DNA from: Mugil cephalus
Lineage: Eukaryota; Chordata; Actinopteri; Mugiliformes; Mugilidae
Reading direction: 5' to 3'
Length of the DNA stretch: 64,000 bases
NCBI RefSeq assembly: GCF_022458985.1
Contig: NC_061785.1
Coordinates: forward strand, 1,605,816-1,669,815
The notes below the pieces were generated by a model. It had not been told where the DNA came from and did no database searches. It worked only from the letters and a program-made list of their open reading frames with translations. This document shows positions 1 to 11,276 of this stretch, piece after piece (position 1 is the first letter of the stretch; each line of letters starts with the position of its first letter). A program made the translations under genes and the position numbers.

Positions 1-440
1 TTTGTTTCATGGGAGCAACTCTGGACTTTCCAACCATGAAAGCAATGCTTACTTCATCAGAGATGCCTTTCGACCTTAGGTAAAAAAACAGCACCATATC
101 CATACTCACTAGCATCTGAGAAGTGATGCAGCTGTGCATTGTTTACCTTTCCAAAGAGTCTGCACACCAGTGCAATCCAAGAGCTCTTTCAGCAGGTAAG
201 CTGTCTTTATCCAAATTTAGTTCTTTGAATGCTTTGGAACGATCTCCCTCAGGGATGCTTAACTGCTCGACTATTGCTCATCCACTTTGAGAGTTGAAAG
301 CCTCATTTGGCACATGCAGCAGAGAGATCTCGTACCATTTACAAAGCTTCCTGTTCTGAGGACACAGACTTTAAACAATCATCCACGTAAAGGTTTTGCT
401 TGATTGTCTGTAACACTTTGCCACTGTAATGCCCTAACGC
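1..440 (-). mobile_element. BEL/Pao retrotransposon fossil fragment
   Basis: This stretch is nearly the same as 9064-9490 and 38,059-38,490. There the minus strand encodes pieces typical of the BEL/Pao pol region: a reverse-transcriptase segment with a YVDD-type motif and the adjoining segment containing IPRLELTAAVLAVRVDKM. The window begins inside the element, so its other end is not visible. It is broken and is treated as a fossil. It sits just upstream of MFAP4-like copy A, as the equivalent piece does upstream of copies B and F. Confidence 0.75.
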
Positions 441-700
441 TGGATCCTGCCCCTGTGCCTCCTGGCTGCCCACCAACAGAGAGCTTGTCTTTGCCTTGGT
501 TTGTCTCCAGCTGTTAGCCCTGTTAGCTCAAGTGTCAGCAGAATCCCCAACTAACCTGTGCTTGTGCATCAGTGAAATCGGTTGTTTCTGCTGCCTGTCA
601 CTACTGGATCAACTGGTGACGCTAACTATGCTAACTTTACTTGGACAAACTGAGAGACGTCAGGAGTGCAGAGTGCTGCAGATGCATTGCTGGGTTTGAA
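440..700 (+). repeat. Gypsy-derived scrap joined to a dispersed repeat
   Basis: Positions about 440-480 match the end of the gypsy-type segment before copy B (about 10,300-10,380). Positions about 481-690 belong to a dispersed repeat seen again at 10,380-10,545, 19,060-19,276, 38,535-38,757 and 51,400-51,850. The 67-codon open frame here is not conserved between copies, so I do not call a gene. The same junction occurs before copy F, which marks shared descent of the two flanks. Confidence 0.55.
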
Positions 701-879
701 TTAATAATCGGATGAATCAATTAACTGATTAATTAAATGATCTTAACAGCATCAGTGGTTTGACTTGAATTCTTTTAATTTCTTGTCACTCACCTCAGTG
801 TCCACTGGTTATTTTGTAAAGGTGTTGTCTCTGGAAATAAATCACCGTGTCATTGGTTTTACTCTGCAGTAGCATTTGA

Positions 880-985
880 TCAAAACAAACTTTATTTATA
901 AAGCACTTTTCATACGGATTAAACACAAAGTGCTTCAAATGGAGTAAAAACAAAAAACAGAAACAAAATCAAGAAGTTCCACTTT
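880..985. repeat. Short dispersed repeat (TTTATTTATAAAGCAC type)
   Basis: A short interspersed element with the pattern 'tttatttata(t)agcacttttcat ... acaaagtgcttca'. Related copies lie at about 10,738-10,830, 38,935-39,020, 3003-3090, 31,072-31,150 and 41,105-41,180. The family is common in teleost genomes, but I cannot name it with confidence. Confidence 0.5.
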
Positions 986-999
986 TATTGTAAGATTGT

Positions 1000-1424
1000 T
1001 CACATAATATTTCATAGTGAACAGTTAACTTTGATTTTCTCCATCTCTCTGTGTAGTTTCTTTTAATTTGATGTCATGAATCTATGAAAGAAAAGAAACC
1101 TCTCTGTCCTACATTTGGGTTTAAAGCATTTATTAAATTTCGATAAAAAACATTTGAACAGGAACCAGGTGATAAGACTCCTGTTCAGAACCAGATCAAC
1201 GTCCAGAGGGAGGATGAGAAACCAGCAGGTGCAGTTAATTTGATCAAAGTCTCAACCCTCAAAGTAAAACTAAAAAGTTGTGGGAACCAATAGTTTGATG
1301 CCAGATGGAGATCAGTATTTTTCCACCAGCTCAGTGAATATCTTATCAGTCTGAACCAGACCTGGCTGATCTATAAAGCTTCACAGCTCTCACTGTTAGC
1401 TTCTCTTTCACCACAACTCTAACA
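1000..1424 (+). promoter_or_regulatory. Promoter of MFAP4-like copy A
   Basis: This upstream block of about 420 bp is conserved before exon 1 of all five copies that have one (A, B, D, E, F). A TATA box (TATAAA, 1372-1377) sits 48 bp before the ATG, so the inferred 5' UTR is only about 20 nt. Strong conservation next to a TATA box suggests focused, cell-type-restricted transcription. That is an inference; no expression data are available here. Confidence 0.6.
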
Positions 1425-3889
1425 ATGAAGGTAAGTCTACAGCTTTATACTCTCAGAATTTATCAGGACATTTATTTCTTAACAGGTTTGTGTAAAAACC
1501 TCTTAGCATTAACTAGACTCTAGTTTACTCCTCAGAACTACCAAGTGAACCTTGAATATAAAACTCATAAATATCTAAAAAAATATCCACTCGCATGGAA
1601 TAAATGAATTAATATACATTTTCAAAAAACAGTTGAATTAAATTTGAATGATATTTAATATATACGTTGGACTATATTTGTCAAACATAACACGACAATG
1701 AGACCTAGAACTAAACACAAACTCCGCTTCTTTTTCATTAGAAATGTCTGGTTGTTCATTACATGTTCTGTAATGGTGTAGTTTGTTAAATGTTAAACAC
1801 TTTCATGACGTTCTTTCTTGCACTAAAACAAAGGGAAACATTTGGAGACATCAACCTGAGCTGAATGTGGCCCCTGAATTAAAATGTGTTTGACTCTATA
1901 TTTGGTGTTTGACGTTTAATTAAATAAAATAAACTTAAGTCTCTTCAGTTCCAGCTGCTGTCAGGACTCCTCGTCCTCCTGATTCCACTGGTGACCAGTG
2001 GCTTCAGAATTCTTGTGCTTCCTGTGGACTGTGGCGACATCTATAACGATGACAACAACCAACCGAGTGGAGTGTACACCATCTACCCCATCGGATCCAC
2101 GTCAGGAGTCCAGGTTTGTTCTGGAAAAATCGGACTGTTGTTGAGTGTCGGGCTGAGAGGTTTTGTTTTACACTGTTGTTGTATTTCTGTCACTAGTTTT
2201 TAACACTTTTAAGTCTGACATAGATAGAAAACCAGAGCTGTAAATAATGCTGCTTTAAAGATCAGATCTCCAGTTCTGGCTGGAGACACATTTTAATTAA
2301 TACCAGACATATTTTGTTGTTTTATTCCATACTTGTGTTTGTGTGTAGGTGTACTGTGACATGGACTCTCTGGGAGGACATTGGACGGTGAGTTTTTAAC
2401 TCCTCTTTGATATGATCAAGCTACTTCTGTTACCTGTCTGCTCTCCTATCAACAAATCATTCTTAGTCACAGATGTTGTTTCTTCTCAGTCTGAAGTTTT
2501 ACATTTTTAAATGAAACTTGTCCAGAAACATCTGATGCACCAGTTTTTAAGTGCTTACAAAAGCAGCTGATTGTTCCCGTCCCCCCACAGGTGTTCCAGA
2601 GGAGGATGGATGGCTCGGTCAACTTCTACAGGCCCTGGGATCAGTACAAGCTGGGCTTTGGTAACGCTGCTGGAGAATACTGGCTCGGTGAGACATGATA
2701 AAGAACTAAACATCAGACTCTGATTTGACGTCAAGGACACGGGTCCTTAAAGATTTCTGTTTGTCTTTAGGTCTCGAAAATATCTACCAACTCACACTGA
2801 GGAAAAAGTACGAGCTGTTGGTAGATATGGAGGATTTCAGTGGAAACAAGGTGAACGCTCGTTACTCCTCGTTTTCCATCGACCCAGAATCCTACGGATA
2901 CACACTGAAAGTGTCTGGATTCACAGATGGAGGAGCAGGTGGGTAAATACACAATAACAACACGACAGAACCAGTTCAGTTCTGAGATGTTGGTGGTTTC
3001 ACCACACTTTATTTATATAGCACTTTTCATGCTGAGACAAATGCAACACAAAGTGCTTCACAAATAAAAACATAAAACCTTGCAAGAAACAAAACAAGAA
3101 CAAGCTCATGCCATTTTCTTTTAGAGTTCACTGGTAGAATTCACAGTTCATTGGTCCATCAATGATGAGCAGATGCAGCAGAACAGGCCCAAACCAGGAC
3201 ATTAGCGCCCCCATGTTTCATGGAGGGATGAGGTTCTGATGCTGGAATGCAGTGTTGGTTCATCTCCAAACATTTAAACCAAACTATTCTACTCTGGTCT
3301 CATCTGTTCACTAAACATTGTCCCAAATGTTCTTTTTGGACAGAGAGCAGTGTCTTTGGTTGTTGAGTGGATTCATCAACATTAACATCAGCCAATGAGA
3401 GAGAGGCCTTTAGCTGCTTAGAAGTTCCATTGTCTCCGATCTCCATCAGAATAGAACTGCACCCATTAACTTAGAATGAGAAGTCTTCTCCAGTGTCCCA
3501 GTGTTTTGTCACAGTTTATCATGATGATCTGCAGAGAGTAGATGCCCAGAGGGAACTTTGACTAAATGAAACCATGTGTTCGTATATTGTTGGCTGTAGA
3601 CGAAGTTCAACTGTTTCTTCTACATGTTTCTACAGGAGATGGCCTGAGTGAACACAATGGACAGAAGTTCTCCACTTTGGACAAAGATCAGGACACCTGG
3701 TCTGGAAACTGTGCCAAATCATTTCTGGGGGCGTTCTGGTACAATGCTTGTCACACTGCAAACCCCAATGGAGTTTATCGCTGGGGACCAGACGGTACTC
3801 TGTTTGCTGTTGGAGTGGAGTGGAGAGCCTGGAAGGGTCATGACTACTCCCTGAAGTCCATCAGCATGAAGATCCGTCCTGTGCAGTAA
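1425..3889 (+). CDS. mfap4-like: MFAP4-like secreted fibrinogen-domain protein, copy A
   Basis: Six coding exons: 1425-1430, 1949-2113, 2349-2387, 2591-2687, 2771-2938 and 3636-3889, all with GT/AG borders and consistent phases; 242 aa. Residues 1-19 form a signal peptide ([13 protein letters not shown] core). The rest is one fibrinogen-related domain with the two expected disulfide pairs (C30-C60, C184-C197), the calcium loop DKDQD (174-178) before NC, and the CH-x-AN-x-NG ligand-pocket segment (197-204). MFAP4 proteins are secreted glycoproteins of the extracellular matrix and are macrophage-associated in fish. The human RGD motif and its extra N-terminal cysteine are absent. Copy A has a shorter intron 3 than B, E and F, and its exon 4-6 variants differ from the neighbours. 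Exon 1 encodes only Met-Lys, so the start depends on splicing to exon 2. Very confident of the family, less so of exact orthology. Confidence 0.9.
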
Positions 3890-4265
3890 ATCTCCAGGAT
3901 AAACTTTATTTCTTTTCTTCCTCTCATTTATTATGTCATTTCATATGTGTGATTAGCATGAGATCAAAATTAAACCTGAAACAAGGGACCTACAGTTTCT
4001 GGAAGACCCAGACTCAGGTTGATTTTAAGTGTTAATAAAACTCTAATTAATAAAAATCTGTAGCTTGAGTGTGAGGGTTGGTTGGTTTTGTCTTTACACT
4101 CAGTCTGCTTTTGTAACCAAACTGTTTTGTTTCTGCTTAGAATCATCATTTGTGGTCAATGTTTATACTAATACTCATATTACACAAAGCCTTAAGGTCA
4201 TAAGCTCTACCCCCTCCATGTTAGTGGGAGGGGATTGGGCCAATCTTATCTCATCTCCTAGCACT
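3890..4265 (+). terminator. 3' UTR and polyadenylation region of copy A
   Basis: After the stop codon there is about 150 bp shared with copy E. It contains AATAAA at 4033-4038 and a second tandem AATAAA shortly after. These are likely poly(A) signals. From about 4190 the sequence passes into a dispersed repeat (CCCTCCATGTTAGTGGG), also seen near 17,740, 32,290 and 44,540. Confidence 0.55.
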
Positions 4266-4267
4266 GT

Positions 4268-4615
4268 TTATCTTCACTAGGGTCGCAGGGGTTGCTGGAG
4301 CCTATTATTGGGCGAGAGGCTGGGTTCACCCTGGACAGGTCGCCGGCCTATCTCAGGGCTAACACAGAGACAAACAACCATTCACACTAACATGCACACC
4401 TAGGGTCAATTTAGAGTCACCAATTAGCCTAACGAGCATGTCTTTGGAGGTGGGAGGAAATCGGAGTACCTGGAGAAAACCCACGCAGACACAGGGAGAA
4501 CATGCAAACTGCACCCAGAGAGGCCTCAAACCTGGACCTTCTCACTGGGAGGCATCAGTGCCAACCACAAAACCTCTGTGCTGCCACCTTGGGCCAAACT
4601 AAAACACTAACATAC
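4268..4615 (+). repeat. Teleost interspersed repeat (GGTCGC...GGAGAACATGCAAA type)
   Basis: About 350 bp with the recognisable teleost repeat landmarks GGTCGCAGGGGTTGCTGGAG, CCATTCACACTAACATGCAC and GGAGAACATGCAAACT. A near-identical copy lies at 32,348-32,665 in the second block. It looks like the 3' part of a non-LTR element family, but I cannot assign the clade. It is nested inside a smaller repeat whose two halves flank it (about 4190-4240 and 4598-4700). Confidence 0.65.
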
Positions 4616-4619
4616 ACGG

Positions 4620-6120
4620 CAAATGATTTATTTTTTTCAAGGATGGTTTCAGTCATTTTAGGTAGTTAATATAATATTGATGAATGTTTAAGTGCAGTTT
4701 CTTTGGTTAAATCAGGATGTGACATCATGGTGACCACCAGTTGCCATGCCAACCGCTCCATATAGAGACAATGGTAGAAGACATTTTATATATAATTATA
4801 ATACAACATTTCCTTCTAAAGCAAAGTGTAGTAATAATTAAACCAAAACACCATTGAGTCTGGAGGAAGTGTGGGCGGAGCAGAGTCAGCTCTACAGGTG
4901 AAATTACAGAGTGGTGCTCCCACCCCTATAAGCTATTGCACAAAATATATTGATGAAACCAGTGAGAGAGAATTTAATAAATATAGAGTGCACAAAAAAG
5001 GAACTATACTAGAGAAATCTCAGTATATTAAACACTATGTAGCCTTATTCAACAGCACACATAGAACATATAGTATTTGTTTGTTTGGAAGCAACACCTA
5101 AATGCTTTCATGTATGACACCAAATTTGTGCTTTCTTGATTTTCAAATTTGACTTGAATTATAGCCGAACAGAATACTGACGCCCACAAGATGGGTGGTG
5201 GCCCACCACTCTCTCTCATAGAAACTGAAGAGATGGACCTCAGTCAGAGCTGTGGGCGACCTGTTGCTGAGAGCATCTCTGGGGAGGAGCTCATTGGGCC
5301 CCGCCATCCCTCAGGACACAGAGGCTCACATAAGAACTTAGTTATCTAAATTAATAGCATGTGTACATTCATCCCTTCACTAGTGTTGGCTCAGTAAAAG
5401 ACATCATTTCATCTTAGACACAGTTTTCTTGTGGGACAAGGCTACAGCTCTTTTAAATTGACTGCTGCTGCTTTTCCAGATTCTTACTTGTTCTTCAGAT
5501 ATCATAATCTAATATCATGACCTGTTTTAAGGTGACCCGCAGTTATGTTTTTAGCAGCTGCTGATGATATAATGTGTCTGGTGGAGCCTTCAGACCTAAC
5601 AAACCTCCATGCTGTCATAAGTAATAGTCCACAGATTTTTAATAATGGGTATAACACATTAGTATAACACAAAAGTTCTGTTTCATTACAGGATGATGAA
5701 AACACCTCATCAGCTCCCACAGAAATGAGATGAAGAGAGGCCTGTTGAGATTTACACCTTTTTTTTTTTAAATTTAACATCTAATAGTTGATGGTGCACC
5801 TCTTCAGCTCTTCCATCTTGCCCGTCTCGCCCGGGGAGGTCAGGATCATGAGCTGGATCAGGTGCGTGGTGACTATTCAAAAAACAAAACTTATTAGTCA
5901 CCTGCAGATGGTGGCTTGAGAAGGATCTTAACTCGATTTCAGAGTTGGTTTCTTTGGGCGATGTTCCCATTTATTGTCACAAAAAAGTAAAGGTAGGTTA
6001 ACAAAACAGAAATTACCAGGCTGTTTGCTGTTTCTCTGGATGTCGGTAAGAACTGTGACCTTTCCCACCACCGTCCAACTTAGACTAATCATCTCCTGAA
6101 GTGTCAAGAAAACAAAACTG
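4620..6120. other. Gene-free duplicated spacer
   Basis: No gene with an ATG and domain support was found. The stretch matches 32,700-34,460. The longest shared open frame (4871-5101 and 32,950-33,180, about 76 codons) begins with GTG, resembles nothing I recognise, and its conservation is explained by recent duplication. Confidence 0.5.
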
Positions 6121-6122
6121 AA

Positions 6123-6170
6123 ACAACACTACACCCTTGTGGTTAAAAGGTAAAATACACACACAACATG
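6123..6170. repeat. About 48-bp direct repeat flanking the BEL/Pao fossil
   Basis: A segment around ACACCCTTGTGGTTAAAAGG is found here and again at 9568-9615, one on each side of the BEL/Pao fossil. The block-2 counterpart is at 34,453-34,500. It may be a remnant of the element's terminal repeats or a short duplicated flank; I cannot tell which. Confidence 0.5.
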
Positions 6171-6252
6171 ACTGGCTTCTACACACCAGCCCCAGAATTG
6201 TGTTGGTGTGCACTACAATTACATAAAAACATACATTTCAAAAGGATCAAAA

Positions 6253-6255
<3 letters not shown>

Positions 6256-6304
<49 letters not shown>
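6256..6304. repeat. (GT)n microsatellite
   Basis: About 24 uninterrupted GT units. The orthologous position in block 2 (34,587-34,655) has a longer tract, so the locus varies in length between the duplicates. Confidence 0.95.
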
Positions 6305-6306
<2 letters not shown>

Positions 6307-7194
6307 ATATCTTCTTTCTTTCAGAAGTAAATGTCCATGACATGTCTCCAATAACATGCAGAGCTTTGTGACAGGCCTCTCCAGAAAGCCTGTCTTGGTC
6401 TTAAGCTGAACTTGGTCACTTTACACATCAGCCGTGAACTTTGTGGAGCAGAAGGGTCCATGATAATAACAATGTCATCCACAGAACAAATTCCTCCGTG
6501 GCTTTGTCCATTTTTGTCTTGCAGCAGTGAAAGGTACTCCCTTACCCGTCGCTTCCAAATAAATCTGACAGGTACTGCACTCGTCTCCATCTTTGTTTGA
6601 TGTACATCAAAAAGTCCAGGCCTTCGACAGAAGAATGTGGTTGGGTGTAAATGTTTCCAGGTCATTAGGGTCATCAGACAGTTTAGTTATTGGGCGACTG
6701 TTGAGAATGGCTTCAATCTCAAAGAATAGTACAAAAGCTCTCATCATCCACAGTTTGCTGTTTGAAAATGAAATACAGCACCTTTCTTATGAGGTGTATG
6801 ATCCACCCCCATGTTCCACCTATGCTATTCCTCTTCTTGCCAAAGCACTTTGTATTTTGTTGTGATCCAGGGCTCTAAGAGCCCTTAGCTCTCTTTCAGC
6901 TCCAACAAAATTGGTACTGTTGTCTGATCTGAGGCTGGAGACTTGCCCACATCCACACATGAACCGTCGAATGGCATTTATGCATGAATCTGTTGTAAGT
7001 GAGTGGACTGCTTCAAGGTGTACTGCTCGACTAGTCATGCATGTGAAGATCACGCCATACCTTTTGACCAGGAAGCGACCTCTTTTGATGTCAATAGGGC
7101 TGAAATAATCTATGGCTACATTAGTAAAGGGGGCAAGTCTGGCAGGACTCTTTCAGCTGGAAGGTCAGACATTTTCTGTCACAAACTGTCTCCC

Positions 7195-7350
7195 ATGGAT
7201 AAGGAGAGCGCATTTTGAGAAACATAAAGAGGCTGGAGGTTTAGCATTACCAAGTTTTCTACAATATTACTTGGCAGCTAATATTTATAAATTGTTATAC
7301 TGGGTCTCTGCATTTTGTGAGGGGGGTGGACCTGTATGGATTGAAATAGA
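7195..7350 (+). mobile_element. L1-type LINE fragment
   Basis: The plus-strand frame reads RAHFEKHKEAGGLALPSF followed by LQYYLAANIYKLLYW, a segment typical of the part of fish L1 ORF2 after the reverse transcriptase. It lies inside the minus-strand BEL/Pao fossil. A second copy is at 36,190-36,345 in block 2. Confidence 0.75.
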
Positions 7351-7754
7351 ACAACATTCCACCCATCCTGTTCTCCAACTCTCCCTTGAAGGCGACAACA
7401 GATAACACAATCAGCAATGAATTTTCTGCAGGCTGGGTTTGCATTTGTTATCCAGTAGGTTTTTCAAAGTGTAGATATCATATGATTACGTCCAGCATGT
7501 CCCACTTGCTTGTGAATATGTTGTAAGATAAGTTTGGATATGGGTTGATCTTTAGACAGAATTATTGGATGTTTTACTGTCTCAGGCATGGATGAGAGAT
7601 TTCCCTGTAAAATATTTGCTGTTGGCAGAGACGTGCAATTTCCAGTTTTGCATAATAAGTCATCCCGTGTCAGTGGTTGAACCTTTGTCTTTGCTTTGTG
7701 TTTCTGATGTCCTTTGTTCTTATTGCACATTTTACCTTGTTTCCGTAGGACCTT

Positions 7755-8500
7755 AACTAAAGTTATGGCTAGTAGATTGGAGTCTGTCATACATACAGTG
7801 ATACGTCCAGATCAGACTGGTTTTATTACAGTGCGGTAACCTTTCAGCAATATATGCAGGCCTTTTAATATTCATCATTCTCCGGAAAGTCACAATTAGC
7901 AGAGGTCTTGCTCACCCTTGACGCACACAAAGCATTTGATCGTATTGAGTATGAATATCTATATGCAACAGGCTCCGGCCACCCTCTATCATATGTTTTG
8001 AGCATGCCCAGAGTTGGTACAGTTTTGGTTCTCAATCTCTGACACATTCTCTTATATCTTCGACAAAGAGATAGGCCCTGCTCCTCAAATCGCACTGTTT
8101 GGTGCGGCCTCTGTTGAGGTGGTGATATCTAGGGTACAATCAGGTGCCATCACCTTTTGTATGCCCACTAACCAGACGCCTTATTTTGTGTTACTGGAAA
8201 TCAGTTAGGTCTCCCATGCACAGGCAGTAGGTTGGGGATGTAATGGCACATTTGAAACTCGAGAGATTGAAACACTCAATCAGGGGATCAACCCAGAGGT
8301 TTTACAATGTCTGGCAGCCATTTCTGAACTATTATAATCTGGAAATCCCAGCTAGGGACACTGAGACTATAACTTTATTGAATCACAATCTCTGTAATGG
8401 GCTTTACTTTCCATATATTTTGTGACTGCTGTTTGCAGCCTTGTTGACTGTATTGTATGTGTTTGCAAGTATAAAAAGCCAATAAAAAATATCTGAAAAA
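7755..8500 (+). mobile_element. L1-type LINE fragments: RT piece and 3' end
   Basis: Plus-strand frames show an L1 reverse-transcriptase piece (IRPDQTGFIT, LTLDAHKAFDRIEYEYL) fused to an L1 3' segment (SISDTFSYI, EIGPAPQIALFG). It is followed by an A-rich end near 8485-8500 (AATAAAAAATATC). The middle of ORF2 is missing, and stops and frame changes are present, so this is a dead 3'-biased copy. It is duplicated at 36,750-37,495. It sits between the integrase and reverse-transcriptase pieces of the BEL/Pao fossil on the opposite strand. Confidence 0.8.
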
Positions 8501-9614
8501 TAATACCTTGTTTCTTTAGCTGTTGAAGCAGGTCTTTAAACTTCAAAAACCAGGCAACTGAAATTTTCAGTTTTTCCTAATCTGAAAAATAGTTCAGAAG
8601 CTTGTTCATAGCATTGGATGCATTATCATTGTTCATAGCATTGGATGCATCATAAACAACACAAGCATTAACCATGAGGTCTTGTTTGACCTCAGGGTCA
8701 TCCAAGCTGACAGCAGGTTTGTTTACCTCCTGTTTTGGCCAGGTCCTTGCCTCAACCAACAGAAACTCTGAGCCATCACGTTTTAGAAAATCATCAGCTG
8801 ACAGTCCTCTTGAGGCCTCAACAGTGAGGTTCCGTTTAGATCCATGTACCTCCACTGAGCCACCTCTGTAGCTTCTCGTCTAACCACTCTGTTTGCTAAA
8901 AATGTGTGGAATCTCTTTGTTTCACTTGAAATGTAATTAAGCACAGTTGTGCTATCGGTCCAGAACAGTAACTGGTCCAGTTCCAGTTGAAGCTCTCTTT
9001 AAATCATCTTGTCCACTCTGACAGCTAATACAGCAGCTGTGAGTTCAAGCCTTGGAATTGTGGTTTGTTTCATGGGAGCAACTCTGGACTTTCCAACCAT
9101 GAAAGCAATGCTTACTTCATCAGAGATGCCTTTCCACCTTAGGTGAAAAACAGCACCATATCCATACTCACTAGCATCTGAGAAGTGATGCAGCTGTGCA
9201 TTGTTTACCTTTCCAAAGAGTCTGCACACCAGTGCAATCCAAGAGCTATTTCAGCAGGTAAGCTGTCTTTATCCAAATTGAGCTCTTTGAATGCTTTGGA
9301 ACGATCTCCCTCAGGGATGCTTAACTGCTCGACTATTGCTCATCCACTTTGAGAGCTGAAAGCCTCCTTTGGCACATGCAGCAGAGAGATCTCGTACCAT
9401 TTGCAAGCTTCCTGTTCTGAGGACACAGACTTTAAACAATCATCCACGCAAAGATTTTGCTTGATTGTCTGTAACACTTTGCCACTGTAATGAGCCTTGT
9501 TGTCATCAGCAACTCTCTTTAATGCATAATTGGCGCAGCTCGGTGATGAAGTTGCTCCAGATATATGAACAATACTACACCCTTGTGGTTAAAAGGTAAA
9601 ATACATGCACAACA

Positions 9615-10390
9615 TAAAAAATAGCTCCTACAAGGTGAATGAGGTGGACATTGCTCCCCTTGTGCAAAATTACACATGCCACATTTATATCGCATGTCCT
9701 ATCTGGAGCAACACCGAACTGATGAAGCAGATCTTCAGCATCAGGATTGTCTTGTGTTTGTCTTTGACTTTAGGAATATCCTGCCTTCATCTGCGCCTAT
9801 TGTTCCATTTAATAAAGACCTTGGCCTCATCACCTCTCTGTGTCCTGCACTTAGGTCCTCATCTCCGCGATGTTCCGCCATGACAGAATGACGCAACCAC
9901 TACATGGACCCAGTGGACTTTCTCTCCTTTGACACTGAAGAAGAAGGCGAGTGATTTTTTACTATGATGAGCAAATGCTGAACTTGGAACCATGGATCAG
10001 CCCTGAGTACCAGCCAGGCCCCGAGGGGGAGGCATGGGCGTCTGCTGGGCGTCTGCTGGGCGTCTGCGTCTGCTGGCTGGCAGCCTCCGGGACTGCCAGC
10101 CACATGGCCGTGCTGACCATTAGCCAGCTAACTCCAAGCAACCTGTTCAGGTGCCCAGGATTGCTCTGGGTCCTGTCTCTGCCACGGGGGTGGCCTCCGC
10201 TCTGGCTCCTGTTGCCGCCCCAGGGTCATCTCGGTGCCAGTCACCACCTGCTTCCATGCCGACTCCAGCCCCTGTGCCTGCCCCAGCACCGGCTCCTGCC
10301 CTAACGCTGGATCCTGCCCGCGTGCCTACTCCATCACTGGCTCCCACTCCCATGCCTCCTGGCCGCCCACCAACAGAGAGCTCAAGTGTC
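9615..10390 (+). mobile_element. Ty3/gypsy-type LTR and gag-start fossil
   Basis: Positions about 9615-9890 resemble the end of a gypsy LTR and its leader, and a gag-like beginning (MDPVDFLSFD) follows at about 9904. The following stretch is rich in repeated Pro/Ala/Ser codons. It is broken and truncated, and ends at about 10,390 at a dispersed repeat. It lies between the BEL/Pao fossil and copy B. Small pieces of the same element are found before copies A (about 440-480) and F (about 38,488-38,535). The assignment rests on pattern recognition, so confidence is moderate. Confidence 0.5.
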
Positions 10391-10560
10391 AGCAGAATCC
10401 CCAACTAACCTATGCTTGTGCATCAGTGAAATCGGTTGTTTCTGCTGCCTGTCACTACTGGATCAACTGGTGACGTTAACTATGCTAACTTTACTTGGAC
10501 AAACTGAGAGACATCAGGAGTGCAGAGTGCTGCAGATGCATTGCTGGGTTTGAATTAATA
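10390..10560 (+). repeat. Dispersed repeat upstream of copy B
   Basis: Matches 530-715, 38,585-38,760 and, more distantly, 51,580-51,850 (the segment around CTGCCTGTCACTACTGGATC). Family not identified. Confidence 0.5.
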
Positions 10561-10849
10561 ATCGGATGAATCAATTAACTGATTAATTAAATGATCTTAA
10601 CAGCATCAGTGGTTTGACTTGAATTCTTTTAATTTCTTGTCACTCACCTCAGTGTCCACTGGTTATTTTGTAAAGGTGTTGTCTCTGGAAATAAATCAGC
10701 GTGTCATTGGTTTTACTCTGCAGTAGCATTTGATCAAAACAAACTTTATTTATGTATGATGTAGCACAAAGTGCTTCACATGGAGTAAAAACAACAAACA
10801 GAAACAAACAGAAACAAAATCAAGAAGTTCCACTGTTATTGTAAGATTG

Positions 10850-11276
10850 TTCACATAATATTTCATAGTGAACAGTTAACTTTGATTTTCTCCATCTCTC
10901 TGTGTAGTTTCTTTTAATTTGATGTCATGAATCTATAAAAGAAAAGAAACCTCTCTGTCCTACATTTGGGTTTAAAGCATTTATTAAATTTCAATAAAAA
11001 AGCATTTGAACAGGAACCAGGTGATAAGACTCCCTGTTCAGACCAGATCAACGTCCAGAGGGAGGATGAGAAACCAGCAGGTGCAGTTAATTTGATCAAA
11101 GTCTCAACCCTCAAAGTAAAACTAAAAAGTTGTGGGAACCAATAGTTTGATGCCAGATGGAGATCAGTATTTTTCCACCAGCTCAGTGAATATCTTATCA
11201 GTCTGAACCAGACCTGGCTGATCTATAAAGCTTCACAGCTCTCACTGTTAGCTTCTCTTTCACCACATCTCTGACA
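10850..11276 (+). promoter_or_regulatory. Promoter of MFAP4-like copy B
   Basis: Same conserved upstream block as copy A. TATAAA lies at 11,224-11,229, 48 bp before the ATG, giving an inferred 5' UTR of about 20 nt. Confidence 0.6.

Larger units (their letters stand above)
6310..9560 (-). mobile_element. BEL/Pao LTR retrotransposon fossil (block 1), with nested L1 pieces
   Basis: The minus strand shows recognisable BEL/Pao pol parts in the family's order. The pieces are: reverse transcriptase and the A17-peptidase/RNase H-like segment (about 9490-8999), a connecting part (8855-8577), the integrase N-terminal region ending with HKQVGHAGRNH (about 7700-7464), the integrase core with TSRAVHLE and RSDNSTNFVG (7053-6820), and the post-integrase domain of the DUF5641 type (about 6670-6400). 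It is clearly broken, with several interruptions and nested L1 sequence. The same fossil occurs at 35,395-38,490 with the same nested L1, so it predates the block duplication. No full-length LTR pair was recognised. Confidence 0.85.

Noticed and set aside
4871-5101. 76-codon frame conserved in both blocks (also 32,950-33,180)
   Set aside because: It starts with GTG rather than ATG, has no recognisable domain, and its conservation is explained by the recent block duplication.
9900-10408. Pro/Ala-rich overlapping frames on both strands
   Set aside because: They lie in the repetitive gag-start part of a gypsy-type fossil; strand-symmetric GC-rich repeats, not a host gene.
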